Assembly (NCBI RefSeq): GCF_016599715.1
Contig: NZ_CP067019.1
Span: forward strand, 1,736,001 to 1,800,000
From: Acinetobacter sp. CS-2
Lineage (GTDB): Bacteria; Pseudomonadota; Gammaproteobacteria; Pseudomonadales; Moraxellaceae
Length of the DNA: 64,000 nucleotides
Reading direction: 5' to 3'
Positions within the stretch are counted from its first letter, which is position 1, and each line of letters starts with the position of its first letter. The position numbers were made by a program, and so were the translations under genes. Of this stretch, positions 10,085 to 19,259 are shown piece by piece. Below the pieces are notes generated by a model. That model was not told the DNA's origin and ran no database searches. It worked only from the letters and a program-made list of their open reading frames with translations.

Positions 10085-10879
10085 TTAAATCACAGGATAT
10101 GAGCCAGTACCTTCTGGCCAAGGAGATAACAGTTCAAAACCGGTATCCGTTACAGCAACCATATGTTCCCATTGTGCTGTCAAAGAGCGGTCTGCTGTAA
10201 CAACAGTCCAGCCATCCTTAAGCTCTTTAACACGCGCCTTGCCTGCATTGACCATCGGCTCAATGGTAAAAACCATGCCTTTTTTAAGGATCAGACCTTG
10301 ACCAGGCTGACCATAATGCAGCACATTCGGCTGTTCATGATAGACCTTACCAATGCCATGACCGCAGTATTCACGGACAATGCTATAGCCCTCACGATGA
10401 GCCACAGACTGAATAGCAAAACCGATATCACCTAAAGTTGCGCCCGGTTTCACCGCATGGATGCCGGCCACCATGGCTTCATAAGTGGTTTCAACCAGTT
10501 TTTTCGCTTCCGGTTTTACATTTCCGACATAATACATCCGGCTGGTATCGCCAAAATAACCATCTTTAATGATCGCAACATCAATATTGATAATATCGCC
10601 ATCCTGCAAAATGGTGTTTGGCGATGGGATACCGTGACAAACCACTTCATTTGGAGAAATACAGGTGGTTTTGGTATAGCCATAATAACCCACATTGGCT
10701 GGAATGACTTTTAAGGTATTCACAATGAAATCATTGCAGATATCATCCAGATACTCTGTACTTACTCCAGGCTTGACATACTTCCCTATCATTTCCAAAA
10801 CCTGAGCAGCCAAACGTCCAGAAATACGGAGTTTCTCTAAATCTTGCTCAGTTTTAATGGTAATAGTGGAAGCTTTCAT
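10085..10879 (-). CDS. map: Methionine aminopeptidase, type I
   Basis: It removes the initiator methionine from nascent proteins. The 264-residue product carries the full set of dinuclear metal ligands at the expected spacing: Asp100 and Asp111 (NIDVAIIKDGYFGDTS), His174 (CGHGIG), Glu207 (FTIEPM) and Glu238 (AQWEHM), with His82 near the substrate site. Length and motifs match the type Ia enzyme. GAGG 9 bases before ATG 10879 supports the start. The gene stands alone here, not next to rpsB as in Escherichia coli. Many Acinetobacter genomes carry more than one map gene, so this may not be the only copy. Confidence 0.92.
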   Translation of the reverse strand: MKASTITIKTEQDLEKLRISGRLAAQVLEMIGKYVKPGVSTEYLDDICNDFIVNTLKVIPANVGYYGYTKTTCISPNEVVCHGIPSPNTILQDGDIINIDVAIIKDGYFGDTSRMYYVGNVKPEAKKLVETTYEAMVAGIHAVKPGATLGDIGFAIQSVAHREGYSIVREYCGHGIGKVYHEQPNVLHYGQPGQGLILKKGMVFTIEPMVNAGKARVKELKDGWTVVTADRSLTAQWEHMVAVTDTGFELLSPWPEGTGSYPVI

Positions 10880-11172
10880 TGCATCATCCTCAGAAATAAG
10901 GCTTATGATTATAGTCCTTTTACTTTAATTTTGTTTAATATGAGCAGATAAACAGCGGAGTTTTGAGCATTTTTAGTCAACCATGCGGTTAATTTATATA
11001 CATTTAAACGATCATTATAAAAAAATCAAAATCTGCTTAAAAAATTAAAAAAGCATGACAGCCTATACTTTTATGCTTTTTACCAATTAATCAAATATAT
11101 AAATAAATTTAAATTCTTCAGGTGTTCAGTTTAAGAGCTTACTGAACCTCTAAAACTTATAAGCTGCATAAA
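10880..11172. other. Intergenic region with an A/T-flanked hairpin
   Basis: The region between the divergent map and brnQ genes. AAAAAAGCAT at 11047-11056 can pair with ATGCTTTTT at 11073-11081 across a 16-base loop, a terminator-like or attenuator-like element in the + direction about 90 bp before the leader ORF. No coding potential was seen. Confidence 0.35.
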
Positions 11173-11241
11173 ATGAACTGTAAAAAAGCACTAATATCTT
11201 CTAAAATCGCTTTTTTGTTTAATTCCTCTCCCTTTTTATGA
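11173..11241 (+). CDS. Possible leader peptide overlapping brnQ
   Basis: A 22-codon frame starts at ATG 11173 (MNCKKALISS) and ends ...SSPFL with TGA at 11239-11241, overlapping the brnQ ATG in the arrangement ATGA. brnQ has no Shine-Dalgarno sequence of its own (a pyrimidine-rich stretch precedes it), which fits translation coupled to this frame. It contains several Leu and Ile codons, including the rare CTA and ATA. Its own ribosome site is also poor, so this is a hypothesis. Confidence 0.35.
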   Translation: MNCKKALISSKIAFLFNSSPFL

Positions 11242-12530
11242 CGAATCTCCGCACAAGGGATATTATTGCCTTGGGTTTTATGACTTTTGCACTTTTTATT
11301 GGTGCGGGCAATATTATCTTTCCACCAATTGTCGCTCAACAAGCGGGTGAACATGTATGGTTAGCTGCTTTAGGTTTTCTTATTACTGCAGTTGGCCTGC
11401 CTGTTATCACCATTATGGCACTTTCACGTGTAGAAGGATCAATCCAGAATTTAAGTTCACCTCTGGGTAAAATCGCCAGCCTGATTTTAACCATTGTATG
11501 TTACTTAGCTGTTGGTCCTCTATTTGCAACACCTCGTACAGCCACAGTTTCCTATGAAATCGGTTTCTCTTCCTATTTTGGTACATCAAGTAGCAGTCTG
11601 CTGATTTATAGTGCAATTTATTTTGCAGTCGTCACTGTTATTTCCTTATATCCCAACAAACTGCTCGATACTGTCGGCCACTTCCTGGCACCTTTAAAGA
11701 TTATTTCTTTGGCAGTATTAGGTATCTCTGCATTTGTCATTCCTGCTGGATTCATTTCACCAGCAATTAACAACTATGCGACTGCCCCAGTTTCTGAAGG
11801 TTTTGTCAATGGTTACTTAACTATGGACACTTTGGGTGCATTGGTATTTGGTATTGTTATTATTCACGCAATTCATTCACGTGGTGTAACAGATAAAAAA
11901 CTGGTGACCAAGTATGCCGTGATTGCCAGCCTGATTTCTGGTGCAGGTTTAACCTTGGTTTATTTAAGCCTGTTTAAACTCGGTTTAGGCAGCCATGAAA
12001 TCGCTCCAAATGCAGCAAATGGTGCAGTGATCCTGCATGCCTATGTGCAGCATGCTTTTGGTGATATTGGTTCTGTATTCTTGACCGGCATGATTTTCCT
12101 GGCCTGTATGGTAACAGCGATTGGTTTAACCTGTGCTTGTGCAGAATACTTCTCTGAACTGACTAAAGTTCCTTATAAAATTTTAGTGTTTGTTCTGGTT
12201 GGTTTCGCTTTCATCATTTCAAACCTCGGTTTAACCAAACTGATTGCTGTGTCTGTACCTGTTTTAAGTGCCATTTATCCACCAGCAATTGCAGTGATTC
12301 TACTGAGCTTCTTGTGGAAATTTTTCAACAGGCCTGCTTATGTGGTTGCACCAGTAACTGCAGTGGCCCTGTTATTCGGTATTTTTGACGGCCTGAAAGT
12401 TGCAGGACTTGAAGCCTACTTGCCTGGTTTCATTCAAAATCTACCGTTAAATGCACAAAATTTAGCATGGCTGATTCCATCTATTATTGTGCTGATTATT
12501 GCTATCGTCATCGATAAAGTTAGAAAATAA
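11238..12530 (+). CDS. brnQ: Branched-chain amino acid transporter (LIVCS family)
   Basis: This 430-residue inner-membrane protein carries the LIVCS signature near its N-terminus (RDIIALGFMTFALFIGAGN, IIFPPIVAQQAGEHVW) and about 12 hydrophobic segments through to the C-terminal LIPSIIVLIIAIVIDKVRK. The family imports leucine, isoleucine and valine with Na+ or H+. The start at 11238 fits the usual BrnQ beginning (M..LRTRDI). It lacks a ribosome site and overlaps the stop of a 22-codon upstream frame. Two hairpins with T-rich tails follow. Confidence 0.9.
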   Translation: MTNLRTRDIIALGFMTFALFIGAGNIIFPPIVAQQAGEHVWLAALGFLITAVGLPVITIMALSRVEGSIQNLSSPLGKIASLILTIVCYLAVGPLFATPRTATVSYEIGFSSYFGTSSSSLLIYSAIYFAVVTVISLYPNKLLDTVGHFLAPLKIISLAVLGISAFVIPAGFISPAINNYATAPVSEGFVNGYLTMDTLGALVFGIVIIHAIHSRGVTDKKLVTKYAVIASLISGAGLTLVYLSLFKLGLGSHEIAPNAANGAVILHAYVQHAFGDIGSVFLTGMIFLACMVTAIGLTCACAEYFSELTKVPYKILVFVLVGFAFIISNLGLTKLIAVSVPVLSAIYPPAIAVILLSFLWKFFNRPAYVVAPVTAVALLFGIFDGLKVAGLEAYLPGFIQNLPLNAQNLAWLIPSIIVLIIAIVIDKVRK

Positions 12531-12546
12531 CTGAGTTGATGTGCTT

Positions 12547-12620
12547 AAAATCTGGTTTTACCCAAACCTGATTTTAACCGTGATCAATAAAACATCATGT
12601 TTTACCCAAACTGGGTTTTA
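12547..12620 (+). terminator. Two consecutive terminator hairpins after brnQ
   Basis: The first (12547-12574) pairs AAAATCTGGTTT with AAACCTGATTTT with one mismatch. The second (12604-12616) pairs ACCCA with TGGGT and is followed by TTTATTGTTT. Confidence 0.6.
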
Positions 12621-13009
12621 TTGTTTACATCCTCATCAATCCAACATGGTTGCTTAAACATATAAAATTCAATCAGTCACGATTAGACTGATCCTGCCGT
12701 ATCCCGTCCCAAACCTTGATACACTTCTAGACTGGCATCAATATTGCTTCTTTTATATTCACTATTGTTGAGTATCTTGACATCTTTTTAACTAGTAAGA
12801 ATGAATGAGGAGGATAATTGCATATTCAGAAGAAATATCCAGCATTTATATGTTGAATAAAATCAGGCTATAAACTTATGTCTAACATATTTTTATGACA
12901 AAATAGTGACATCAACTATTGAAATGAATCGAAATACCAAGTACAACAATAGAAACTAATCTGACTAAAACAATTAGGTTTAGGTCAATATATAACCGGA
13001 GGAGTGGAG
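12621..13009. other. Intergenic region without a clear gene
   Basis: No convincing gene was seen. A short open frame without a start lies on the minus strand at 12683-12787, and GAGGAGG at 12806-12815 resembles a ribosome site but leads only into a 12-codon frame. It may hold remains of lost genes. Confidence 0.3.
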
Positions 13010-13252
13010 ATGTTATCATTACATTTCAATAAAGAAATCTTCATTAACGCTCTAAAAGCAAATAAGAATATGGTCACTTATTTGAGTACTACGGTTGCTC
13101 TGATTGTGACACTCATTATTCATGGTTTAATTCAAGGCAACTTAAAACCTGAATTCTTTATGTATGCTTTTATTGTATCGGTAGCTTTCTATGTGTGGGC
13201 TGTGGTCGATCAGAAATACCGTCAACAGAAGCAAAATACTTCTACAGAATAA
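13010..13252 (+). CDS. Small two-helix membrane protein
   Basis: This 80-residue protein starts at ATG 13010, just after GGAGGAGTGGAG, a strong ribosome site; a GTG at 13004 lies inside that site and is not preferred. It has two predicted membrane helices (about residues 20-42, NMVTYLSTTVALIVTLIIHG, and 48-68, FFMYAFIVSVAFYVWAVV) and a charged C-terminal tail (DQKYRQQKQNTSTE). I do not recognise the family. It stands alone, followed by a perfect hairpin. Confidence 0.65.
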   Translation: MLSLHFNKEIFINALKANKNMVTYLSTTVALIVTLIIHGLIQGNLKPEFFMYAFIVSVAFYVWAVVDQKYRQQKQNTSTE

Positions 13253-13278
13253 AAGATGGGTGAACTATCACCCATCTT
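13253..13278 (+). terminator. Perfect hairpin after the small membrane protein
   Basis: Arms AAGATGGGTGA (13253-13263) and TCACCCATCTT (13268-13278) are perfectly complementary over 11 bp with a 4-base loop, directly after the stop. The T-run is short (TTAATAATAATT). Confidence 0.65.
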
Positions 13279-13322
13279 AATAATAATTAATCATCCAGAA
13301 CTTATACCAAAATCACCAATCA

Positions 13323-13547
13323 TCAAGTTAAAACTTTCACTAGGCCGATCATTGTACCAAGCAATAATCCTGTTGTAGCAACCAACTCTCCAATGATCAG
13401 AAAAATCATTGCACTGCTTAGTATCCATTTTGGCAAATGCCAACGTCCCATTTGATGAGGTTGCTTAAACTGATTGGTCGTATCTTTCAGCCAGCCATGT
13501 AACACATAACTTAAAATTGAAAAGCTAAAAAAGAAAAGATTGATCAA
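13323..13547 (-). CDS. Small membrane protein, possibly the 3' half of a frameshifted gene
   Basis: These 74 codons start at a TTG overlapping the stop of the preceding gene (TTGA) and have no ribosome site. The product has a hydrophobic N-terminus (INLFFFSFSILSYVLHGW), a short hydrophilic loop (KDTTNQFKQPHQMGRWH) and a C-terminal hydrophobic segment (IFLIIGELVATTGLLLG). The frame continues open upstream of the TTG as SVWSDGLNFTFVL, which reads like a natural loop and helix. The two frames may therefore be one gene of about 155 codons broken by a frameshift near 13545-13575. The alternative is two translationally coupled small genes. Confidence 0.5.
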   Translation of the reverse strand: MINLFFFSFSILSYVLHGWLKDTTNQFKQPHQMGRWHLPKWILSSAMIFLIIGELVATTGLLLGTMIGLVKVLT

Positions 13548-13792
13548 TACAAAAGTAAAGTTAAGTCCATCACTCCAAACTGAAAATAAGCTAGAATTGC
13601 AATAATCAGGCTGGCTGGTGCATAGAGCAAGCTACTTCTATGCGCAATATCAACATAATAATGGGCCCGCGCCTGTGCTGAATGATGAATCTGATAATAT
13701 TTCCATACCCCGGTCAGCATACCCACCCAAAGAAAAACACCACTAAACAACACGGCCCAAGCTACAGCCTGTGTTAAATTTTCCGCTTCCAT
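13544..13792 (-). CDS. Small membrane protein, upstream partner of 13323-13547
   Basis: This 82-residue product starts at ATG 13792, with AAGGAT about 10 bases upstream. It has a hydrophobic helix (AWAVLFSGVFLWVGMLTGVW), a polar loop with Tyr/His/Arg (YYQIHHSAQARAHYYVD) and a second helix (APASLIIAILAYFQFGV). It is cut short by TGA where the next frame begins, so it may be the N-terminal half of a split gene. The family was not recognised. Confidence 0.55.
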   Translation of the reverse strand: MEAENLTQAVAWAVLFSGVFLWVGMLTGVWKYYQIHHSAQARAHYYVDIAHRSSLLYAPASLIIAILAYFQFGVMDLTLLLY

Positions 13793-13909
13793 GCATTTAT
13801 ATCCTTATTTTTAGATCGTTATTTTGACTTTAAAGTCATGAATTATACAAGTTTCTTTTTAGAACTTGGCTACAGTAGTTACCATATATACTTATTCCAT
13901 ATTCTCCAT

Positions 13910-14770
13910 ATGAACACTTTTGAATCATTAACAATTACCTGTAAAGATGGATATTCACTTAGCGGCCGCTTTTATGCAGCCAGCGCTACGCAAAAAAAGA
14001 ATTACCCCGTCCTCATCTGTCCAGCAACCGGGATTACCCAGAATTTTTATCATGCTTTTGCAGAATGGTTAATCACACAAGGCTATGAGGTTTTGAGTTT
14101 CGATTTCCGCGGAATTGGTCGTTTTTTACATGGTCCGCTTAGTCAATCTGAAGCCAGCATTATAGATTGGGGTAAACTGGATATTCCCGCTGCAATAGAA
14201 ACCTTGTTATATAAAACTCAAGCCGATCAGGTCATTTTAGTTGGTCACAGTGCTGGCGGTCAGCTTTTGGGTATTGTGCCTAATCATGAAAAAGTAGCCA
14301 AAGTTGTTGCGGTTTCAGGTTCAACCGGGCATGTTAAAGGCTTAAAGGGCCGCACCAAATTGCTGGCTTCTGTCATGTTTAATGTCCTTTTTCCATTGGC
14401 TCGCATCACCAAAGGTTATGCTCCAACTCAAGCAATTGGAATGGGAGAAAATCTACCTAAAGATGTCACCAAACAATGGGCACAATTTTGTCGTAAACCG
14501 GGTTATGTGATCAATGCGATTGGCAAAAGCGTGTTTGAAGATTATCACACTCAAATTAGCTGCCCGATTACGGTACTGTGGTCATCGGATGATGAAATTG
14601 CAACGGAAGCCAACGTAAAGGATTTATTACGCCTGTACCCGAATGCCGATACTCAAATGATTGAGCTAAAACCAAAAAGCTACGGACATAAAACGATTGG
14701 TCATATGCTGATGTTTAAGAAGTCTCATCAAAATTTATGGTCGGTGATTGAAAAAGAACTCTTGGCTTAA
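13910..14770 (+). CDS. Alpha/beta hydrolase (serine aminopeptidase S33-like)
   Basis: The start chosen is ATG 13910 (MNTFESLTITCKDGYSLSG), which fits the family's N-terminal strand; an in-frame ATG at 13838 adds 24 residues without similarity and lies in promoter-like sequence. The 286-residue protein shows ICPATGITQNFYHAFA near the oxyanion region, FDFRGIG (65-70), the nucleophile GHSAGG with Ser114, a late Asp in VLWSSDDEIAT and a C-terminal His in SYGHKTIGHM. It has no signal peptide, so it is a cytoplasmic esterase-like hydrolase of unknown substrate. Neither start has a good ribosome site. Confidence 0.75.
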   Translation: MNTFESLTITCKDGYSLSGRFYAASATQKKNYPVLICPATGITQNFYHAFAEWLITQGYEVLSFDFRGIGRFLHGPLSQSEASIIDWGKLDIPAAIETLLYKTQADQVILVGHSAGGQLLGIVPNHEKVAKVVAVSGSTGHVKGLKGRTKLLASVMFNVLFPLARITKGYAPTQAIGMGENLPKDVTKQWAQFCRKPGYVINAIGKSVFEDYHTQISCPITVLWSSDDEIATEANVKDLLRLYPNADTQMIELKPKSYGHKTIGHMLMFKKSHQNLWSVIEKELLA

Positions 14771-14867
14771 GCATTTATACATCGCCAATTTTAGAAAATT
14801 ATGTTCTAATACAATTAGTTTGAGATGAGCCTCTTACAGTATATAAGCTTAGATCTTATATACGACT

Positions 14868-14890
14868 AGCCCCTAACCATGGGGCTTTTT
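14868..14890 (+). terminator. Rho-independent terminator after the hydrolase gene
   Basis: AGCCCC-(loop)-GGGGCT followed by TTTTT at 14868-14890. A second AT-rich hairpin (GTATATAAG / CTTATATAC) lies just before it. Confidence 0.75.
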
Positions 14891-14993
14891 AATGTCTGAA
14901 ATTTATTACTTGTATATTATGGACAAAAATAATGGCGTTCTATAATTTTTTATTTAATTCAAAATCCGGACATTAAAGGTAAATCTAATTTTT

Positions 14994-16145
14994 TTAATTA
15001 AAACATACCCGGTTTCGTCCACTATTTTTGGCTTCATATAAATGCTTATCTGCTATTTCCAAGGCACTCATAAACTGAGATTCAGTTTCTATTTTAGCCG
15101 CTCCAAAACTTGCAGTAATTTTAATGTCATGAATAAAAATTTGATCTTCAACCTTTTTACGTAAACGCTCAACTAAAACCCATGAAGCCTCCTCATTTGG
15201 ACTTTGCAGCAAGATAATAAATTCTTCCCCACCAAACCGCCCAACAATATCACCTTCCCGAATATTAAACCTGCATATATCGGCAAATGCGTATAAAATT
15301 TTATCTCCCACAACATGTCCCCATGTATCATTTATATTCTTAAAATTATCAATATCACACATCACAAGATAAACTTCACCATATTGTTTTTTCTCAAACA
15401 GGTCTTTGGTTTTTTCCAGGAAGCCATTCCGGTTATACAATTTGGTTAAAGGATCTCTCAACCGCTCTTCATTAAGGCTAGTAAACATTTCTTTTACAGC
15501 TACGGCCGAGAGAATAATGGCAAACCACAGACTGATAAAAACATTTATAGAAATCAGCATCATCCACCAAGTTGTGGTCGCCACGGTCATATGTTGCAGT
15601 TCTTGAAGATACACAATGACTATTAAAGCTCTAATAAAGGCATAGATAACGACGAAAAAATAACTCAAACACAAAAGTTTTTCTAAAGCATAGGTTTTCT
15701 TAAATAAAACATATACTTTTGGTAGGGCTAAAGCTTCCAGGCATAAAATCACCACACTAACTATGACCACTCGTGACCATAAATTCTCATCGATATAGGT
15801 GAAATATAGAAGTAAAGTTATACCCGCAATAATAAGGCCAGAAGAGATCCATCTATTTAATTTTGCATTAGCTTTTAAGAACATTCCATGTACGACTGCC
15901 CAAACCCCACCTATATACAGAATTGCAAACCAAGGCGCTGTTAGCCGTAGTTGTGTATTTGTCATCAATGTCTGTGTAGCGAATGCTACAGATAACAGAA
16001 TACAACCAACTCCCATCCACATTAAATACTTGGGTGCTTTAAACCTTAAATATGCAACAATAAAGGCCGTACCAATCAGAATTAAGCAAATTGGGTAAAT
16101 CAACAAGAAATAGTGAGTAGCTGGTAGATTCACGGACTTGAACAA
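14994..16145 (-). CDS. Membrane-bound diguanylate cyclase (GGDEF domain)
   Basis: It makes cyclic di-GMP from two GTP. Residues 1-210 hold about six membrane helices (HYFLLIYPICLILIGTAFIV and following) without a recognised sensor family. The GGDEF domain starts near DPLTKLYNRNGF, and the active-site loop is GGEEF at 305-309. An intact inhibitory RxxD site (REGD, 296-299) lies five residues before it, so the enzyme should be active and product-inhibited. Ser-Phe-Gly-Ala (ASFGAA) and KxxGRNR motifs follow. The start is uncertain: TTG 16145 or GTG 16133, neither with a strong ribosome site. It is a single gene, convergent with the hydrolase. Confidence 0.88.
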   Translation of the reverse strand: MFKSVNLPATHYFLLIYPICLILIGTAFIVAYLRFKAPKYLMWMGVGCILLSVAFATQTLMTNTQLRLTAPWFAILYIGGVWAVVHGMFLKANAKLNRWISSGLIIAGITLLLYFTYIDENLWSRVVIVSVVILCLEALALPKVYVLFKKTYALEKLLCLSYFFVVIYAFIRALIVIVYLQELQHMTVATTTWWMMLISINVFISLWFAIILSAVAVKEMFTSLNEERLRDPLTKLYNRNGFLEKTKDLFEKKQYGEVYLVMCDIDNFKNINDTWGHVVGDKILYAFADICRFNIREGDIVGRFGGEEFIILLQSPNEEASWVLVERLRKKVEDQIFIHDIKITASFGAAKIETESQFMSALEIADKHLYEAKNSGRNRVCFN

Positions 16146-16488
16146 CCACTAGAACTGTGTAGTTTTTATTCTAAATTGTTTAGCTAAACTTATTCAATAA
16201 ATATTTATTTTTAATAAGAAAATATTAATTGATTATTTTTAAAAACTGAGTCATTTTTTAAATGCTCTTTTCATATTCCATCTCAACAAAATATTCGCAC
16301 TTTTATTTGATATTTAAAGTCATTGTTCTATTAGAGTGCTTGGAAATATTACTTTTCAGCAAAGATCAGACGTTTGTATAAATTCATTGAGGCTTTTAAA
16401 AAGTCCAGAATACCAACTCTCTATACTTGTCATTACTCCAAAAAATAAGGGCTGATAAATCAGCCCTTATTTTCAACTACTTATTCAA
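16146..16488. other. Intergenic region between the cyclase and acnB
   Basis: AT-rich sequence containing the probable promoter of the diguanylate cyclase near its start and the acnB terminator at the other end. No gene was seen. Confidence 0.4.
16438..16474. terminator. Terminator of acnB
   Basis: AATAAGGGCTGA / TCAGCCCTTATT hairpin with a TAAA loop, flanked by A and T runs on both sides, 15 bp after the acnB stop. Confidence 0.85.
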
Positions 16489-19128
16489 TCAAGACAATTG
16501 AGCAGCAGCAATTTTCTTGGTATCGATGTCTTTAGCAGCATCTGTATACTCGCCCATCTTGTCGAAGTTCAAGTATTGATAGATGTCAGCAGACATGCTG
16601 TCAATTTGAGCTGCATATTGTTGATATTCTTCTGGAGTTGGTAATTTACCAAGTACAGCAGCAACAGATGCAAGTTCAGCAGAAGCTAAGTAAACGTTAG
16701 CGCCTTGACCTAAACGGTTCGGGAAGTTACGAGTAGAAGTCGATACACAAGTTGTGTTCGGAGCTACACGTGCTTGGTTACCCATACATAATGAACAGCC
16801 TGGCATTTCAGTACGAGCGCCAGCTTTACCATAAATGTTATAGAAACCTTCTTCCATCAATTGGTGCTCGTCCATACGAGTTGGCGGAGCCAACCATAAA
16901 CGAGTAGACAATACGCCACCAGGTACTTTATCAAGTAATTTACCAGCAGCACGGAAGTGACCGATATTCGTCATACATGAACCAACGAATACTTCGTCAA
17001 TCTTAACGCCTTGAACGTCAGAAAGAAGTTTAGCGTCATCTGGATCGTTCGGGCAGCAAAGAACAGGTTCAGTGATTGTAGCTAGGTCGATTTCATACAC
17101 TTTAGTGTATTCAGCGTCAGCATCAGCTTTAAGAAGTGATGGATTCGCCAACCATTTTTCCATGTTCTCAACACGACGAGCCATAGTACGCGCATCGCCA
17201 TAACCTTGAGAAATCATCCATTTCAACATAGTGATGTTAGAACGGAGGTATTCAGCAACTTTCTCTTCAGAAAGCGTAATTGAACAACCAGCAGCAGAAC
17301 GTTCAGCAGAAGCATCAGAAAGTTCGAATGCTTGTTCTACTGTTAATTCAGTTTCCATTTCAGTCAGGTCGATTTCTAGGATACGACCAGAGAAAATGTT
17401 TTTCTTACCTTTTTTCTCAACAGTAAGATCGCCTTCTTGGATCGCACGGTAAGGAATCGCATGTACAAGGTCACGTAGAGTGATACCAGGCTGCATTTTA
17501 CCTTTGAATTTCACAAGAACAGATTCAGGCATGTCTAGTGGCATAACACCAGTCGCTGCAGCGAACGCTACAAGACCAGAACCTGCTGGGAATGAAATAC
17601 CGATTGGGAAACGAGTATGTGAGTCACCACCAGTACCAACAGTATCTGGAAGAAGCATACGGTTTAACCAAGAGTGAATAATACCGTCACCTGGACGTAA
17701 TGAAACACCACCACGGTTCATGATGAAATCAGGAAGCGTGTGTTGCATTTGTACGTCAACTGGTTTTGGATATGCAGCTGTGTGACAGAAAGATTGCATT
17801 ACCAGATCAGCAGAGAAGCCCAAGCAAGCCAAGTCTTTCAATTCGTCACGAGTCATTGGACCAGTTGTATCTTGAGAACCAACAGTTGTCATCTTAGGTT
17901 CGCAGTAAGTACCTGGACGAACACCTTGACCTTCTGGAAGACCACAAGCGCGACCTACCATTTTTTGAGCTTGAGTGAAGCCTTTACCAGTATTCTCAGG
18001 TTGAACTGGAGTACGGAATAAAGTTGAAGGTGCAAGACCTAAAGCTTCACGCGCTTTACCAGTCAAACCACGACCAATAATCAGGTTGATACGGCCACCA
18101 GCACGTACTTCATCTAACAACACTGGAGTTTTGAGTTCAGACTCGGCAATTTGAGCGCCATCTTTGAATGCAGTTACTTTAGCAGCAGCATGGTCGATTT
18201 TAAGTGTGATCTCGTCGCCCATGTTCATGTTGGTAACGTCGATCTCGACTGGTAACGCACCAGCATCTTCCATTGTGTTGAAGAAGATCGGAGCAATTTT
18301 ACCACCTAAGCAGTAACCACCGTCTTTTTTGTTCGGGATGTGAGCAATTTCGTCACCAAAGAACCAAAGAACAGAGTTAGTTGCAGATTTACGAGAAGAA
18401 CCTGTACCAACTACGTCGCCTACGTAAGCAACTTGGTTGCCTTTCGCAACAAGTTCTTTAATTTGGCTTAATGGACCAACTTCACCTGGTTTTTCAGGAT
18501 TGATGCCATCACGTTCGTTTTTCAACATCGCATTTGCATGTAATGGGATGTCAGGACGGCTCCAAGCATCTTGAGCTGGAGACAAGTCATCAGTGTTAGT
18601 TTCACCAGTAACTTTGAATACAGTTAATTTGATTTCTTCTGGAACGTCTTTACGGCTAGTGAACCATTCAGCATCAGCCCAAGACTGCATAACAGCTTGT
18701 GCATTTGCATTGCCCGCTTTCGCTTTGTCAGCTACGTCATGGAATGCATCAAATACAAGAAGAGTTTTTTTCAATGCATCAGCAGCTAAACCTGATAATT
18801 CTGCATTGTCTAAAAGTTCAACTAAAGGTGCAACGTTATAACCACCAAGCATAGTACCCAGTAAGTAAACCGCACGTTCTTTAGAAACTAATGGTGAAGT
18901 CGCTTCACCTTTTGCCACAGCAGCCAAGAAAGCAGCTTTAACATAAGCAGCTTGGTCAACACCTGCTGGAACACGGTTTTCAAGCAAGTCAACTAAAAAT
19001 GCTTCTTCTCCAGCTGGTGGATTTTTTAATAGTTCAACCAAGTCAGCTGTTTGAGCATCGTCAAGTGGCTTCGGTGGGACTCCGAGTGCGGCACGTTCTG
19101 CAACGTGTTGGCGGTAAGCTTCTAGCAC
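16489..19128 (-). CDS. acnB: Aconitate hydratase B
   Basis: It interconverts citrate and isocitrate in the TCA cycle and may also act on 2-methyl-cis-aconitate. The start is GTG 19128 (VLEAYRQHVAERAALGVPPKP), the standard AcnB beginning, with AGAGGA 9 bases before it; an in-frame extension to 19179 is unlikely. The 879 residues follow the AcnB order: N-terminal HEAT-like domain, swivel domain, then the catalytic domains. The 4Fe-4S ligands lie in GSCMTNIGHF and PGCSLCMGNQARV. Key features such as GTGGDSHTRFPIGISFPAGS are intact. An imperfect inverted repeat 130 bp upstream may be a regulatory site. Confidence 0.95.
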   Translation of the reverse strand: MLEAYRQHVAERAALGVPPKPLDDAQTADLVELLKNPPAGEEAFLVDLLENRVPAGVDQAAYVKAAFLAAVAKGEATSPLVSKERAVYLLGTMLGGYNVAPLVELLDNAELSGLAADALKKTLLVFDAFHDVADKAKAGNANAQAVMQSWADAEWFTSRKDVPEEIKLTVFKVTGETNTDDLSPAQDAWSRPDIPLHANAMLKNERDGINPEKPGEVGPLSQIKELVAKGNQVAYVGDVVGTGSSRKSATNSVLWFFGDEIAHIPNKKDGGYCLGGKIAPIFFNTMEDAGALPVEIDVTNMNMGDEITLKIDHAAAKVTAFKDGAQIAESELKTPVLLDEVRAGGRINLIIGRGLTGKAREALGLAPSTLFRTPVQPENTGKGFTQAQKMVGRACGLPEGQGVRPGTYCEPKMTTVGSQDTTGPMTRDELKDLACLGFSADLVMQSFCHTAAYPKPVDVQMQHTLPDFIMNRGGVSLRPGDGIIHSWLNRMLLPDTVGTGGDSHTRFPIGISFPAGSGLVAFAAATGVMPLDMPESVLVKFKGKMQPGITLRDLVHAIPYRAIQEGDLTVEKKGKKNIFSGRILEIDLTEMETELTVEQAFELSDASAERSAAGCSITLSEEKVAEYLRSNITMLKWMISQGYGDARTMARRVENMEKWLANPSLLKADADAEYTKVYEIDLATITEPVLCCPNDPDDAKLLSDVQGVKIDEVFVGSCMTNIGHFRAAGKLLDKVPGGVLSTRLWLAPPTRMDEHQLMEEGFYNIYGKAGARTEMPGCSLCMGNQARVAPNTTCVSTSTRNFPNRLGQGANVYLASAELASVAAVLGKLPTPEEYQQYAAQIDSMSADIYQYLNFDKMGEYTDAAKDIDTKKIAAAQLS

Positions 19129-19259
19129 AGTGTTATTCCTCTTTTTTAAAAAATTATTTACGAATTCCAGCTTATGCAAAGCTTCGCAAATAATATGGAC
19201 TGCTAAATTTTACTAAAATTCCAGTTAAAAGTTAATGCAACTACAGTGTTTCTTTGTGA

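Noticed and set aside
12683..12790. Short minus-strand frame ending VYQGLGRDTAGSV
   Set aside because: It reads somewhat like protein, but is only about 34 codons without a start or ribosome site. It may be a gene remnant but is too weak to call.
19129..19179. ATG start for acnB
   Set aside because: The extra N-terminal residues are not part of the AcnB family, and the GTG at 19128 has the ribosome site and the standard N-terminus.
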